A stretch of DNA of 64,000 nucleotides, taken from NCBI GenBank assembly GCA_951812505.1, contig CATOSI010000001.1, forward strand, positions 434,001 through 498,000. Direction: 5' to 3'. Under the pieces are notes generated by a model, which made no database searches, was not told where the DNA came from, and saw nothing but the letters and a program-made list of their open reading frames with translations. Shown here piece by piece: positions 16,644 to 26,662 of this stretch (within the stretch, counting starts at the first letter, position 1; every line of letters begins with the position of its first letter). Origin of the DNA: an uncultured Dehalococcoidia bacterium. Its GTDB lineage: Bacteria; Chloroflexota; Dehalococcoidia; Lucifugimonadales; UBA1123. The position numbers and the translations under genes are program-made.

Positions 16644-17414
16644 ATTCTGCGAATGGCATGTCCCTATCCCAAATCTATCAACGCCTCAGCCAAAGCGTCA
16701 ATCGAGTTCTGGTCTCTACTTTACCCAAGAGGACCGAACCATGATAGCGTTGCTCTGCGAAATAGAACCTACAATCGTATGTATGCTATACTTGAGACGC
16801 TTCTCTGAATCTCTCGATTCACGGTTCCGACCGAGTAAGACTCACTGATGTCTCTGTTGATGCGAAACGGCTCATATTTGATGAACATTCTTGGAAGTCA
16901 TAACCTGAAATCTATGAAATACATAATTCAAAGCAATTCAGAGGGGCGGGTTAGGGCAGCTTTGGGGCAGAAATTTTCACTGAACTGTCCTGCATTTTGT
17001 AGCTGATAGGGTCAGGTAGGGCAGAAAGGGCAGGTTTTCTTGAAAAACCTTTTTTCGAGTCCATTCTCAACATTTCTATATCATTGTACTAATAATATAT
17101 GATATATACTGTATCAATATAGAAGATTGAGACATCTCTCTGGAGCGGCTGAGAATTCCGGATCCGTGAATCTGTATCAACCTAGTCGGCGGCGCTTGTG
17201 GAGTGAAAATCCCCTCTCCCTTGATGGGAGAGGGCTAGGGTGAGGGTGACTCTTATACCGACCAAACTTATACAGCATCGCCGTCCGTAACTCGGTTGAC
17301 ACTCACCGACTCTGTTGATAGATTTACGATGTGACGCTCCGCGTCTCCCGCCGTTCGTTGCCGAACCCGGTTTTCGAACCACCCACGTGATAAGTCCAGG
17401 AAGGATCCCTGAGA
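16644..17414. other. 771-bp gene-free region, AT-rich, with short tandem motifs
   Basis: No credible coding frame is present. Features seen: four copies of (A/G)GGGCAG at 16953-16959, 16964-16970, 17018-17024 and 17027-17033; a very AT-rich tract at 17078-17125 with near-palindromic ATATATGATATATAC; and a hairpin repeat at 17211-17249. An extended -10-like TGCTATACT occurs near 16786. The function is unknown; it may hold promoters for the nitrite/sulfite reductase gene. Confidence 0.5.
17211..17249. repeat. Second dispersed hairpin repeat family, copy 1
   Basis: CCCTCTCCC and GGGAGAGGG arms flank TTGAT, followed by CTAGGGTGAGGGTGA. A related copy lies at 24199-24236. It sits upstream of the siroheme reductase gene. 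Confidence 0.8.
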
Positions 17415-19163
17415 ATGACTACCCAGACCAATCCCATTATTGAGTACTTCCCCTCGGAGATCGAAGAGTTCGAAGCAGGAGTGAAGAGATTCCAGGCCGG
17501 GGACTGGGACCCGACTGACTTCATGGCGTTCCGCCTGCGGCAGGGTATTTATGGTCAGCGTCAGCCCGATGTCCATATGTTCCGCATCAAGATTCCGTTC
17601 GGCGGCATGAACGCGGACCAGTTGGATATGGTCGGCAAGATAGTCGCCGATTACGCGCCACTCAACAAGGGGCACGTGACAACTCGTGAGAATATCCAGT
17701 TGCACCATATCCCGCTCGATTATGCCGCCCAGATAATGCGTATGCTGGCATCCGTTGGGCTTACGACGCGCGAGGCTTGCGGAAACACGGTACGCAACGT
17801 TACGGGCTGCGAGATTGCCGGTGTCTGCTCTCTTGAGCCTTTCGACGTTACGCCTTATGCGGCGGCGTACTCACGATATTTCGTCCGGCACCCGTTCACT
17901 CAGTCAATGCCGCGCAAGATCAAGACCGCTTTCTCAGGATGCTCGCGCGACTGCGCTATCACCGGAATACACGACGTGGGTTTCCTTCCCGTGATCAAAG
18001 ACGGGCAGAGGGGATTCAAGATGATGATGGGCGGCGGCACCTCTATAATGCCGCGAATCGCGCCCACGCTCTATGAATTCGTTCCCGCCGACGAATTTCT
18101 GAAAGTAACCGAGGCCGCGCTCAGAGTCTTCCACAATTCGGACCAGGAACGACGAAACAGGATGAAGGCTCGCGTCAAGTTCCTGATTGATCGCATAGGA
18201 ATAGACGAATTCCGCAAGCAGGTCGAAGAACAGCTTCGGGAAGATTGGGCGCAGCGTTCGTTTGATCCCGCAGGACTTCTGTTCATTGACGACGAGCAAG
18301 CGGATGCCCCATCGCTTGACGGCAATTTCGCCACGGCGGGCTCGGAACCCGAATTCGAGCGATGGCTTTCGACAAACGTAAAGCCGCAGAAACAGGACGG
18401 ATACCATACCGTTACCGCCAAGTTGCCCTTGGGAGATATACAGGCGGAACAGTTCTATCAACTGGCCGATCTCACCCGCAAGTACGGTGCGAGCCGCGTG
18501 AGATTGACTCACCAGCAGAACCTGGCTGTGAGATGGGTGCCCGAAAACGCGCTCTACGAAGTTTGGCAGCAGCTGAACGAAATCGGCTTCGGCGACTCCG
18601 GCGCTATGGAGATAACCGACGTCGTCTCGTGTCCGGGCACCGATAGCTGCAAGCTAGGCATAACGTCTTCGATGGGACTGGGACGCGCCATCAGCGACGC
18701 AGTCCAGGTGATTGACAAAGAGGAAGACCCGCTCGTTCGGCAGATGCACATCAAGATGAGCGGCTGCCCTAATGGCTGCGGACAGCACCACGTCGCCGAT
18801 ATTGGCTTCCACGGCGCCGCGGCAAAGGGCCCTGGCGGACAGGTTCCGGCATACGAGATGTTCCTCGGCGGCGGCTTCGAGAACGGCGACACTCGCATTG
18901 GCCTCCGGGTCAAGACCAAGGTTCCCGCGAAAAGTATGCCCCAGGCGCTCAGAAAGGTTCTCGACTTCTACAAGGCAGAGCGCGACGATGACGAGATTTT
19001 CCGCGACTTCGCCGCCAGGGTTGGGCCGGAGTCTTTCGAACCGTTGCTGCAGGAATTCAAGGACATTCCCGAACTCAATCGGGAGTCCCTGGATCTGTAC
19101 ATTGACTGGAACAAGACTGCCAAGTACATCCTTGAGCGTGGCGAAGGAGAGTGCGCCGTCTGA
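17415..19163 (+). CDS. Siroheme nitrite/sulfite reductase
   Basis: The product is 582 aa, in the ferredoxin-dependent reductase size range. It shows the two-fold repeat of ferrodoxin-like and catalytic domains. The siroheme/4Fe-4S ligands are in the C-terminal half: [11 protein letters not shown] and [17 protein letters not shown]. The N-terminal half has [21 protein letters not shown] and the pseudo-symmetric FSGCSRDCA. It reduces nitrite to ammonia or sulfite to sulfide; sequence inspection cannot separate these. No siroheme-synthesis or electron-donor gene is adjacent. GGAAGGATC lies upstream of the ATG. Confidence 0.88.
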   Translation: MTTQTNPIIEYFPSEIEEFEAGVKRFQAGDWDPTDFMAFRLRQGIYGQRQPDVHMFRIKIPFGGMNADQLDMVGKIVADYAPLNKGHVTTRENIQLHHIPLDYAAQIMRMLASVGLTTREACGNTVRNVTGCEIAGVCSLEPFDVTPYAAAYSRYFVRHPFTQSMPRKIKTAFSGCSRDCAITGIHDVGFLPVIKDGQRGFKMMMGGGTSIMPRIAPTLYEFVPADEFLKVTEAALRVFHNSDQERRNRMKARVKFLIDRIGIDEFRKQVEEQLREDWAQRSFDPAGLLFIDDEQADAPSLDGNFATAGSEPEFERWLSTNVKPQKQDGYHTVTAKLPLGDIQAEQFYQLADLTRKYGASRVRLTHQQNLAVRWVPENALYEVWQQLNEIGFGDSGAMEITDVVSCPGTDSCKLGITSSMGLGRAISDAVQVIDKEEDPLVRQMHIKMSGCPNGCGQHHVADIGFHGAAAKGPGGQVPAYEMFLGGGFENGDTRIGLRVKTKVPAKSMPQALRKVLDFYKAERDDDEIFRDFAARVGPESFEPLLQEFKDIPELNRESLDLYIDWNKTAKYILERGEGECAV

Positions 19164-19234
19164 AGTCCAAGTCAACATCCGGCCTGTCACCTTGTGATCT
19201 AAAGTCGCCATGCCCGCCATATCGAACGGTAGGC

Positions 19235-21802
19235 ATGGCGATTCTTATCAGTCTGTGCTTACTCATATCTATCCTCTCGGCTTGCTCAGACCTGCCCGAC
19301 TCCGTTCCTGAAATTCCACAGCTTCCGACTTCGACTCCTCTTTCCCTGCCTACTCCTGAATTTGCGCCGTCTCCTGTCCCAACCGGGACGCCGATCAGCC
19401 AGATTACCGCGACACTCACGCCAGTCCCAACTGTTCTTCCCAGTGCGTCCACGATCATCCTGCGAATCTCTATTGCCCCCTACAATCAGGGAGCGCCGTA
19501 TGATCGGGATGAGTGGAATCACTGGATAGATGTGGACGACGACTGTCAGAACACGCGGCATGAGGTACTGATCTCTGAATCTACGAAGACTGTGGGATTC
19601 AAAGATGGGCGAAGTTGCGAGGTTGACGCCGGGGTCTGGAAGGACCCGTACACCGGCGAAATGTTTGCCGATCCCGGAGACCTGGACATTGACCACATGG
19701 TGCCTCTTATCAACGCCCACAGATCTGGAGGGCACGCATGGGATGGGGAGCGTAAGAGCGAGTACGCCAACGATCTTTACTACGACGGGCACCTCATTGC
19801 GGTGAGTGCGTCAGCCAACCGTTCCAAGGGAGGTAAAGGTCCCGATGAATGGAGACCGCCGAACAGCGAGTACTGGTGTCAATACGCGCTGGACTGGATA
19901 ACCATTAAGTGGGAATGGGAATTGACGGCGACTGAGGAGGAGTTGGAAGCGCTCTCAGAGATGCTTGCAACCTGCGAAACGCGGGTGTTCCTTCAGACCA
20001 TTGACCAGGATGAAGCAGCGCCAAGAGATATCGCCGCTCCGGTAAGTGCCACGCCTATCCCGACTTCTATTCTCGATGCGCCCACACTCACACCTACACC
20101 TGCCGATATTGCCGCGAGGGATCGTAATTGTTCAGACTTCGGGACTTGGTCGGAAGCCCAGGCGTTTTTCGAGTCCGAGGGCGGCCCAAATTTAGATCCA
20201 CACCGGCTCGATAGAGACGGCGATGGCATCGCCTGCCAGTCTCTTCCCGGCGCGCCAAACGACCTTATTGATCCTACCTCCACCCCCGTACCGGTTGATC
20301 TACCCCAGCCACTTCCTGATCGCAATTGCTCCGACTTCGATATCTGGTCGGAGGCTCAGTCATTCTACGAGGCTCAGGGCGGTCCCGGCGTGGACCCGCA
20401 CGGACTGGATAGGGATGGCGATGGGATTGCCTGTCAGTCGTTGCCAGGCGCTCCCGGGAGCGCGGTTCCACCAGAAACCAAAGACACAGAGATTTCACTA
20501 CTCGTCATGCGTTGCTCGGATTTCCGTACATGGGACGAGGTGCAGGAATTCTTCATATTGCACGGAGGGCCGGAATCGGACCCGTTCGGCCTTGATGTGG
20601 ATGGCAATGGCATCCCCTGTCAGTCCATACTCGGCGCTCCGGCTATACCCGCATTGCTCGAAATTCCTGTAGATGACCGGGATTGCTCAGACTTTGACAC
20701 TTGGTCAGCTGCCCAGGAGTTCTATGAAGATCATGGTGGACCGGAATCCGACCCACACAATCTGGACAGGGACGGGGATGGTATTGCCTGCCAGTCACTG
20801 CCGGGTTATCGAGATTCTGGAGCCGATTCTTTAGAAGACCGCAACTGTTCAGACTTCGCCACATGGTCGGAGGCGCAGTCGTTCTATGAATCGGAAGGAG
20901 GTCCTTCTTCTGATCTCCACCGTTTGGACAGGGACGGGGATGGCGTAGCCTGTCAGTCCTTGCCCGGCGCGCCCAGCAGCGACGAATCTGCATCGAATCG
21001 GTCCGGCAGCGCCGTTCCAACTCCCACGCCCATTCCAACGGACACTCACAACTGCTCCGACTTCGAAACCTGGCGTGAGGCTCAGTCATTCTTCGAGTCT
21101 GAGGGCGGCCCCGGTTCAGACCCACACCGTTTGGACAGGGACGGCAATGGTGTAGCCTGTCAGTCCTTGCCGGGCGCCCCCAGCGATGAATCTACATCGA
21201 ATCCGTCCGGCAGCGCCGCTCCAACTGCCACGCCCATTCCAACGGACACTCACAATTGCTCCGACTTCGAAACCTGGCGTGAGGCTCAGTCATTCTACGA
21301 ATCTGAGGGCGGCCCCGGCTCGGACCCGCACCGACTGGACAGGGACGGTGACGGTGTCGCGTGCCAGTCCTTGCCTGGCGCGCCCGGCGATCCAACGCCA
21401 ACACCCACTTCCATAGCGCCTACTCCAACCTCCGAGCCTACGCCCGACGTAGATACTCACAACTGTTCAGACTTCGCCACCCAGCCCGAAGCACAAGCCT
21501 TCTTCGAGTCCGAAGGCGGCCCTGGATCAGACCCACACAATCTTGACGGGAATAACGACGGCATAGCCTGTCAGTCTCTACCCGGCGCTCCCAATGACAA
21601 ATCCAAGTCTGAGAAGGATACTCACAACTGCTCCGATTTCGATACCTGGTCAGAGGCGCAGTCGTTCTACGAATCCGAAGGTGGCCCTGATTCCGATCCT
21701 CACAGACTCGACAGAGACCGCGACGGCATAGCCTGTGTATCTCTACCCGGCGCTCCCAAGACTCCGACACCCACACCTACGCCCACCCAGACATCCGGGT
21801 AA
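19235..21802 (+). CDS. Secreted lipoprotein: HNH nuclease domain plus nine Excalibur repeats
   Basis: The product is 855 aa from the ATG at 19235, which directly opens a lipoprotein signal (hydrophobic core then ILSAC, lipid on Cys17). An in-frame GTG at 19151 overlapping the previous gene is the alternative. A Pro/Thr-rich linker leads to a GmrSD-C/DUF1524-like HNH nuclease domain with DIDHMVPL (His near 154), ANDLYYD and ANRSKG (Asn near 195), closed by a Cys. From residue 298 to about 844 there are nine Excalibur units, each with NCSDF, a W-x-E-A-Q segment, GGP, a DxDxDGxxC calcium loop and SLPGAP, separated by PT-rich linkers. It is probably an outward-facing calcium-dependent nuclease, for nutrient DNA or as an antagonist. 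Confidence 0.82.
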   Translation: MAILISLCLLISILSACSDLPDSVPEIPQLPTSTPLSLPTPEFAPSPVPTGTPISQITATLTPVPTVLPSASTIILRISIAPYNQGAPYDRDEWNHWIDVDDDCQNTRHEVLISESTKTVGFKDGRSCEVDAGVWKDPYTGEMFADPGDLDIDHMVPLINAHRSGGHAWDGERKSEYANDLYYDGHLIAVSASANRSKGGKGPDEWRPPNSEYWCQYALDWITIKWEWELTATEEELEALSEMLATCETRVFLQTIDQDEAAPRDIAAPVSATPIPTSILDAPTLTPTPADIAARDRNCSDFGTWSEAQAFFESEGGPNLDPHRLDRDGDGIACQSLPGAPNDLIDPTSTPVPVDLPQPLPDRNCSDFDIWSEAQSFYEAQGGPGVDPHGLDRDGDGIACQSLPGAPGSAVPPETKDTEISLLVMRCSDFRTWDEVQEFFILHGGPESDPFGLDVDGNGIPCQSILGAPAIPALLEIPVDDRDCSDFDTWSAAQEFYEDHGGPESDPHNLDRDGDGIACQSLPGYRDSGADSLEDRNCSDFATWSEAQSFYESEGGPSSDLHRLDRDGDGVACQSLPGAPSSDESASNRSGSAVPTPTPIPTDTHNCSDFETWREAQSFFESEGGPGSDPHRLDRDGNGVACQSLPGAPSDESTSNPSGSAAPTATPIPTDTHNCSDFETWREAQSFYESEGGPGSDPHRLDRDGDGVACQSLPGAPGDPTPTPTSIAPTPTSEPTPDVDTHNCSDFATQPEAQAFFESEGGPGSDPHNLDGNNDGIACQSLPGAPNDKSKSEKDTHNCSDFDTWSEAQSFYESEGGPDSDPHRLDRDRDGIACVSLPGAPKTPTPTPTPTQTSG
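20126..21765 (+). repeat. Nine tandem Excalibur-domain coding repeats
   Basis: Units of about 45 codons begin near 20126, 20331, 20513, 20682, 20843, 21050, 21251, 21456 and 21626. Units 6 and 7 are nearly identical at DNA level, including their linkers, which points to recent duplication. Unit 3 lacks the usual HRLDRDGDG wording, having D-V-D-G-N-G. Unit 8 has D-G-N-N-D-G. Confidence 0.85.
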
Positions 21803-21898
21803 TGGAAACCCGAAGCCGGGGCCCAAAGGGAGGCCGAATCTAAAACACCTTGTCTATGCTATGATTGCCTTGCCAAATCAAGCATCGGAGGTACTGTT

Positions 21899-22930
21899 AT
21901 GCCGTTCGGAGGTAATGACTGGCTCGCCTTGACGACCGAGCCAGCTCTTGAGCCCGAAATTCCAATTTGCGATCCACATCATCACTTCTGGGACATGCGT
22001 ACCGAGCGTATCCCTTATCAGCGCTATCTTCTCCACGAACTTGCCGACGACGTCAATAGCGGACACAACATCCGATCCACCGTGTTCATAGAGGCGAGGG
22101 CAATGTATCGTTCCAGCGGGCCGGAGGAAATGCGCCCGGTCGGTGAGGTCGAGTTCGTACAGGGTCTAGCCGCTGCAAGTGAGAGCGATCTCTACGGGCC
22201 GACTCGCGCCGCCGCCGCGATTGTCGGACACGCGAATCTCCTACTGGGCGATGGTGTCGAACCCGTACTCGAAGCTCTTCAGACCGCCAGCCCCAATCGC
22301 TTCCGCGGCATACGGCATTCCGTGACTTGGGACCCGCATCCTGAGATCGAAGTGACGTCGGCCCATAGGATGAAGGGCCAGTTGGCCGATGATAATTTCC
22401 GGGCGGGGGCACGCGTCCTGTCTCGGATGGGAATGTCGCTGGAAGCATGGATGTACTTCCCTCAACTGCCTGAATTGGCCGACTTTGCCAAGGCCGTGCC
22501 TGATCTGACTATTATTCTGAATCACATTGGCGGCCTGCTAAGGGTCGGCCCCTATGGCAACAACGACGAAGAGGTCCTCGAAGCGTGGCGCAACGGAATT
22601 GCGGCAGTTGCCGAATGTCCAAACGTGAATGTCAAATTGGGTGGTATTGGAATGCCGCGCACAGGCTTTGACTGGCACGAAAGAGACACTCCCATCGGGT
22701 CCGAAGAGCTGGCAGAGGACATGACCCCATTGATGAATTACTGTATCGAGCAGTTCGGGCCCGAACGCAGTATGTTCGAGAGTAACTTCCCGGTGGACAA
22801 GGTCTCGTACTCGTACAACGTGATGTACAATGCGTTCAAGCGCCTGTCGAAGGGCTACTCCGATTCAGAGCGCGCTGACATGTTCCACGACACCGCCGTT
22901 CGGGTGTACAAGGTGGATGTGTCTAGGTAA
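21899..22930 (+). CDS. Amidohydrolase family 2 (TIM-barrel metal-dependent hydrolase)
   Basis: The product is 343 aa; GGAGG lies eight bases before its ATG. It starts the barrel with ICDPHHHFWD (metal His ligands near residues 25-27), followed by FIEARAMY, FRGIRHSV, LNHIGG (His at a metal or catalytic position) and the final MFESNFPVDK, where Glu and Asn replace the more common Gly-Ser-Asp pattern. The family includes decarboxylases and lactone hydrolases such as 2-pyrone-4,6-dicarboxylate lactonase. The substrate is unknown. It is followed 62 bases later by a flavin-dependent monooxygenase, so a shared catabolic pathway is plausible. Confidence 0.82.
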   Translation: MPFGGNDWLALTTEPALEPEIPICDPHHHFWDMRTERIPYQRYLLHELADDVNSGHNIRSTVFIEARAMYRSSGPEEMRPVGEVEFVQGLAAASESDLYGPTRAAAAIVGHANLLLGDGVEPVLEALQTASPNRFRGIRHSVTWDPHPEIEVTSAHRMKGQLADDNFRAGARVLSRMGMSLEAWMYFPQLPELADFAKAVPDLTIILNHIGGLLRVGPYGNNDEEVLEAWRNGIAAVAECPNVNVKLGGIGMPRTGFDWHERDTPIGSEELAEDMTPLMNYCIEQFGPERSMFESNFPVDKVSYSYNVMYNAFKRLSKGYSDSERADMFHDTAVRVYKVDVSR

Positions 22931-22992
22931 ATCTTCCAGCAGAGTACGCTACTAAAAGCGGGCGGCAATTTTCAGGACGCAGGTGAACCAAG

Positions 22993-24165
22993 ATGACACT
23001 TCCCGAAAGAATGAAATTCGGAATCTTCCTCGGTCCCTTCCATCGTGTCGGAGAGAATCCCACGTTGGCGATAGACCGCGATCTTGAACTGATACAGTGG
23101 CTCGACTATCTCGGGTACGATGAGGCGTGGATCGGAGAGCACCACAGCGCAGGATGGGAGACGATTTCCTCTCCTGAAATCTTCATAGGAATCGCGGCAG
23201 ACCGCACACGGCACATCAAACTTGGCACTGGAGTGATCAGTCTGCCTTATCACCATCCGCTCATGGTGGCGAATCGCATGGTGCAGCTGGACCACATGAC
23301 GCACGGCAGAGCAATGTTCGGCGTGGGTCCGGGTGCGCTCCCAGGCGACGCTTACATGTTGGGTATCGATCCGACCACGCAGCGGGAAAAGATGGACGAG
23401 GCATTTGGGATCGTTCTGCGCCTGTTCACTGAGACCGAGCCAATCAGCTATAAGAGCGACTGGTTTGAGCTCAATGAAGCGATGCTCCAGCTTCGCCCCT
23501 ACACGAAGCCGCATATGCCCATTGCCGTCGCCTCAGTGCAGTCACCCTCGGGGGTAGCGCTTGCTGGAAAGTATGGCGCTTCGGTGCTTACCATCACTGT
23601 ACCCAGGGATCCGTCCGCGACCGGCGGAACTAATCTCAAGTTCCTGTGGGATGTGGCCGAGGAATCGGCGGCTGAACACAACCAGACCGTGGACAGATTC
23701 GACTGGCGGCTGACTGTTCCCGTGCATCTCGCCGAAACTAGAGAGAAGGCGTTCGAGGAAGCCAGACTGGGAGCAGGCCGTTTCCTGCGCGAGTACACTG
23801 AAGGAACCAACGGACGTAAGGCCGCGTTCTATGGGCCCCTCGAAGAGGTCATTGATCACATGGCCGATACCGACTCATGGATAATCGGCACACCCGACGA
23901 CTGTATCGAGGGCATCCTGAAGCTGGAGGAGCAGAGTGGGGGCTTCGGCGGCTTCCTGGTGCAGGCGATTGACTGGGCGTCAAGAGACCGAATCCTGAAC
24001 AGCTTCGAGCTTCTCGCTCGCTATGTCATGCCCCGCTTCCAGGGATCGCTTGTGGGCTTGGAGAACTCCAACCAGTGGGCGAAGTCGCGCCAGGAAACGC
24101 TGGTGCAGGGCCGCACTCGCGCCATTGACAGAGCGCACCAGGTGTACGCCGACAGCAGAGGGTGA
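22993..24165 (+). CDS. LLM-class flavin-dependent oxidoreductase (luciferase-like)
   Basis: The product is 390 aa; AGGTGA lies upstream of the ATG. It has the bacterial luciferase-like TIM barrel: MKFGIFLGPFH at the N-terminus, WIGEHHSAGWET, IKLGTGVISLPYHHPLMVANRMVQLDHMTHGRAMFGVGPG, and PIAVASVQSP. These match FMNH2- or F420-dependent alkanal/alkanesulfonate-type monooxygenases. Such genes are abundant in SAR202-type genomes. It is probably co-transcribed with the amidohydrolase upstream. The exact substrate is not readable. Confidence 0.87.
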   Translation: MTLPERMKFGIFLGPFHRVGENPTLAIDRDLELIQWLDYLGYDEAWIGEHHSAGWETISSPEIFIGIAADRTRHIKLGTGVISLPYHHPLMVANRMVQLDHMTHGRAMFGVGPGALPGDAYMLGIDPTTQREKMDEAFGIVLRLFTETEPISYKSDWFELNEAMLQLRPYTKPHMPIAVASVQSPSGVALAGKYGASVLTITVPRDPSATGGTNLKFLWDVAEESAAEHNQTVDRFDWRLTVPVHLAETREKAFEEARLGAGRFLREYTEGTNGRKAAFYGPLEEVIDHMADTDSWIIGTPDDCIEGILKLEEQSGGFGGFLVQAIDWASRDRILNSFELLARYVMPRFQGSLVGLENSNQWAKSRQETLVQGRTRAIDRAHQVYADSRG

Positions 24166-24198
24166 GGCAGGGCCCCATTCCTGAGTGGCGCGAAAGTT

Positions 24199-24236
24199 CC
24201 TTCCCCCTTGACGGGGGAAGGCTAGGATGGGGGTGA
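24199..24236. repeat. Second dispersed hairpin repeat family, copy 2
   Basis: CCTTCCCCC and GGGGGAAGG arms flank TTGAC, followed by CTAGGATGGGGGTGA. It lies between two convergent stops (24165 and 24241), where its hairpin could act in transcript termination. Confidence 0.78.
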
Positions 24237-24240
24237 TACA

Positions 24241-24936
24241 CTACTGTAGAAGCGCCGCAAGTTCCTCGGGGTGACTGAGCATGGGGTAGTGTCCGGCGTC
24301 CATTTCGTGCCAGTCGGCGTTGAGCGCCTCGGCAGTGCGACGCTGGTGCTCTTCGGGTGGATTGGCGCTAAGCAGGCATCGGATCACTCGCGCGTCCCAT
24401 TCCTGTGCCCAGAAAGCATCCAGTTCGCCCGGCGCGTCGGATGCCTCTGCGGGGTGCATGGTGCACCGCTCAACGGCCCAGGCCCTCAGTTCGGGCTCCA
24501 GGTCGGCGAACAGTCGGTTCTCCATTTCCTCCCGTGTCGGGCCGCGCGTTAACTCCGTCGTAGGCATGGGCGGCGTATTCGGATCGCGCTGGACTATCTC
24601 GGACACGCGCTCACCGGGCTGAGGCGCAAGCGCGTCGACGAACGCGACACGGCTGATGCGGTCACGCGCCAACTCCGCGATCTTACATATCACCAGTCCG
24701 CCTGTACTTGTCCCGACGAGGACGACATTGGTCAAGTCCTCGTAGAACATCATATCTGCGACCTCCCGCCCCTGCGCTGCAATGGTAATGCCTGGTCGTA
24801 TGAGGTGGTGACGCTCGCCGCAGCCGTCTAGTGTTGGAGCATAGACATCGTGTCCCGCTTGTCGCAGAACGGTCGCGGTCGGTTTCCATATCCACCCGCC
24901 CTGAAATGATCCGTGTATCAGCACAAAAGTCGCCAT
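24241..24936 (-). CDS. Alpha/beta hydrolase (EstC/salicylate-esterase-like)
   Basis: The product is 231 aa; GGAGGA lies five bases before the ATG. It begins FVLIHGSFQGGWIWKP, typical of the hydroxynitrile lyase/methyl esterase branch. The nucleophile elbow is VGTSTGG (about residues 94-100), the acid is probably in FVDALAPQ or the later DARVI, and the His is in AGHYPMLSHPE at the C-terminus. It is cytoplasmic. It is probably an esterase of small aromatic or carboxylate esters; the substrate is not determined. Confidence 0.83.
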   Translation of the reverse strand: MATFVLIHGSFQGGWIWKPTATVLRQAGHDVYAPTLDGCGERHHLIRPGITIAAQGREVADMMFYEDLTNVVLVGTSTGGLVICKIAELARDRISRVAFVDALAPQPGERVSEIVQRDPNTPPMPTTELTRGPTREEMENRLFADLEPELRAWAVERCTMHPAEASDAPGELDAFWAQEWDARVIRCLLSANPPEEHQRRTAEALNADWHEMDAGHYPMLSHPEELAALLQ

Positions 24937-25043
24937 CTGTTCCTCCGAGTAGTTTCATAGAAGCGAATTGTTGACTTCAAGTATCTTCACAGCGTCAATT
25001 GTACAGTGCCGGGGAGACAGATGGCGCATGAATGGCGTACCGA

Positions 25044-26564
25044 CTACATCCATTGCGATGGGCGATACTGCAGAGCCTCCGCAAGGTGCTCCACCTCGAT
25101 GGCCTCCGAGCCGGCCAGATCGGCGATTGTGCGCGACAGCTTCAGAATGCGATGATACACCCTCGCCGATAAATTCATCTGCCGCATGGCGGATCCCATC
25201 ATTCCCGAAGCCTGCTGACCCAACTGGCAGAACCTGTGAACTTCGTTCGGCCCCATCTCCGAGTTGGTAAGCAGAGAGGTTCCCGTGAAACGTGCTCTCT
25301 GAATTTCCCGCGCCCGTTCGGTCCGAGCTCTAACGTTTTCCGATCTGTCGGCCCCCGGCGGCGAAGTCAGCTTCTCGTAGTCCACGCTCGGAACGTCCAC
25401 GAAAATGTCTATCCTGTCCAGCAAAGGCCCACTGAGCCGCTTCCCGTATCTGGACACCTGCGAGTTAGTGCAGGAACACTGTTTCAGTGGGTCGCCGTAG
25501 TACCCGCAAGGACAGGGATTCATCGCGCCGACCATCATGAAGTTGGACGGGTATGATACCGACCCCTGGGCTCGGCTTATCACTACTCGCTTGTCCTCGA
25601 GCGGCTGTCTCATTGCCTCAAGGATCCTGTGTCCGAATTCGGGCAGTTCGTCCAGGAATAGTACCCCACGGTGGCTCATCGAAATTTCGCCCGGTCTTGG
25701 TCTGCTGCCACCTCCAACAAGGCCAGCGTATGAAATTGTATGATGCGGCGCGCGAAACGGCCTTTCGGTGATGAGGGGGTTGTCTCTTGATAGCGAGTCG
25801 GCAATGGAGTAGATCTTTGTCACCTCTATCGCCTCTTCGTGTGTGAGCGACGGTAAAATCGTTGGAAGCGCTCTGGCCAGCAGGGTCTTTCCCGATCCTG
25901 GGGGCCCGCTCATCAGCAAATTGTGGCTTCCCGCCGCCGCTACCTCCAACGCTCGCTTGGACTGTTCCTGTCCGCGTATCGTGGAAATGTCGAACGCGGA
26001 GTCCGTGCTATCCGTGTCTCTAGCCATCCCTTCCCAAGCGATTTGCTTCAAGCTTTGCTCGCCGCTGAGGTGGCGAATGAGAGATGGAAGATTGCCCACC
26101 GAATACACTTCGATGCCTTCCACCAGCGCGGCTTCCTGCCCGTCCGGCATCGGGACGAATATCCTGCTGACGCCCGATTCCCTGGCCAGCGCCGCCATCG
26201 GCAGCACGCCGTCGGTATGGAGAAGGTCGCCGTTCAGTGAAAGCTGCCCGATGAACATTGAGTCTTCGGACACGGGCGGTATCTGTCCTGAACTTTGAAG
26301 CAAAGCGATGGCCAGCGGCAGGTCATAGGTTGATCCGGCCTTCCTGACGTCTGCGGGGGCCAGATTTGCTGTTATCCGGCGCAGCGGAAACTCGTAGCCC
26401 GAGTTGCGAATCGCGGCCCTTACGCGGGCTCTGGCCTCCTGAACTGCGGTGTCCGGCAGTCCGACAACGTCGAATCTTGGAAGGCCGGGGGAAATATCAA
26501 CCTCTACATCAACGACGAACCCGTCCAGACCGAATACCGCGCACGACTTCACCTTAGCCAGCAA
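25044..26564 (-). CDS. comM: YifB/ComM-family Mg-chelatase-like AAA ATPase
   Basis: The product is 506 aa, the family length. The TTG start at 26564 follows AAGGAG ten bases upstream and gives the conserved MLAKVKSCAVFGLDG. An N-terminal Lon-protease-like domain (about 20-140) precedes the AAA core: GPPGSGKTLLARAL (Walker A near 218), VLFLDELPEF (Walker B), CPCGYYGD, and the C-terminal helix LSARVYHRILKLSRTIADL. In naturally competent bacteria ComM is a branch-migration helicase for incoming DNA; here its role is inferred from the family. Confidence 0.92.
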   Translation of the reverse strand: MLAKVKSCAVFGLDGFVVDVEVDISPGLPRFDVVGLPDTAVQEARARVRAAIRNSGYEFPLRRITANLAPADVRKAGSTYDLPLAIALLQSSGQIPPVSEDSMFIGQLSLNGDLLHTDGVLPMAALARESGVSRIFVPMPDGQEAALVEGIEVYSVGNLPSLIRHLSGEQSLKQIAWEGMARDTDSTDSAFDISTIRGQEQSKRALEVAAAGSHNLLMSGPPGSGKTLLARALPTILPSLTHEEAIEVTKIYSIADSLSRDNPLITERPFRAPHHTISYAGLVGGGSRPRPGEISMSHRGVLFLDELPEFGHRILEAMRQPLEDKRVVISRAQGSVSYPSNFMMVGAMNPCPCGYYGDPLKQCSCTNSQVSRYGKRLSGPLLDRIDIFVDVPSVDYEKLTSPPGADRSENVRARTERAREIQRARFTGTSLLTNSEMGPNEVHRFCQLGQQASGMMGSAMRQMNLSARVYHRILKLSRTIADLAGSEAIEVEHLAEALQYRPSQWM

Positions 26565-26662
26565 TATACAAATCTCCTTGAGAACGAATCGTAAACTGAC
26601 GCGAAGAGACCCACGAGCGCAATAGAGTGGATTTCAGCCAGATGTTTATTGGCGGGGGCTTT

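Noticed and set aside
16609..16848. Two overlapping short plus-strand frames upstream of holB
   Set aside because: Low-complexity composition, no ribosome site, and overlap with the holB 5' end.
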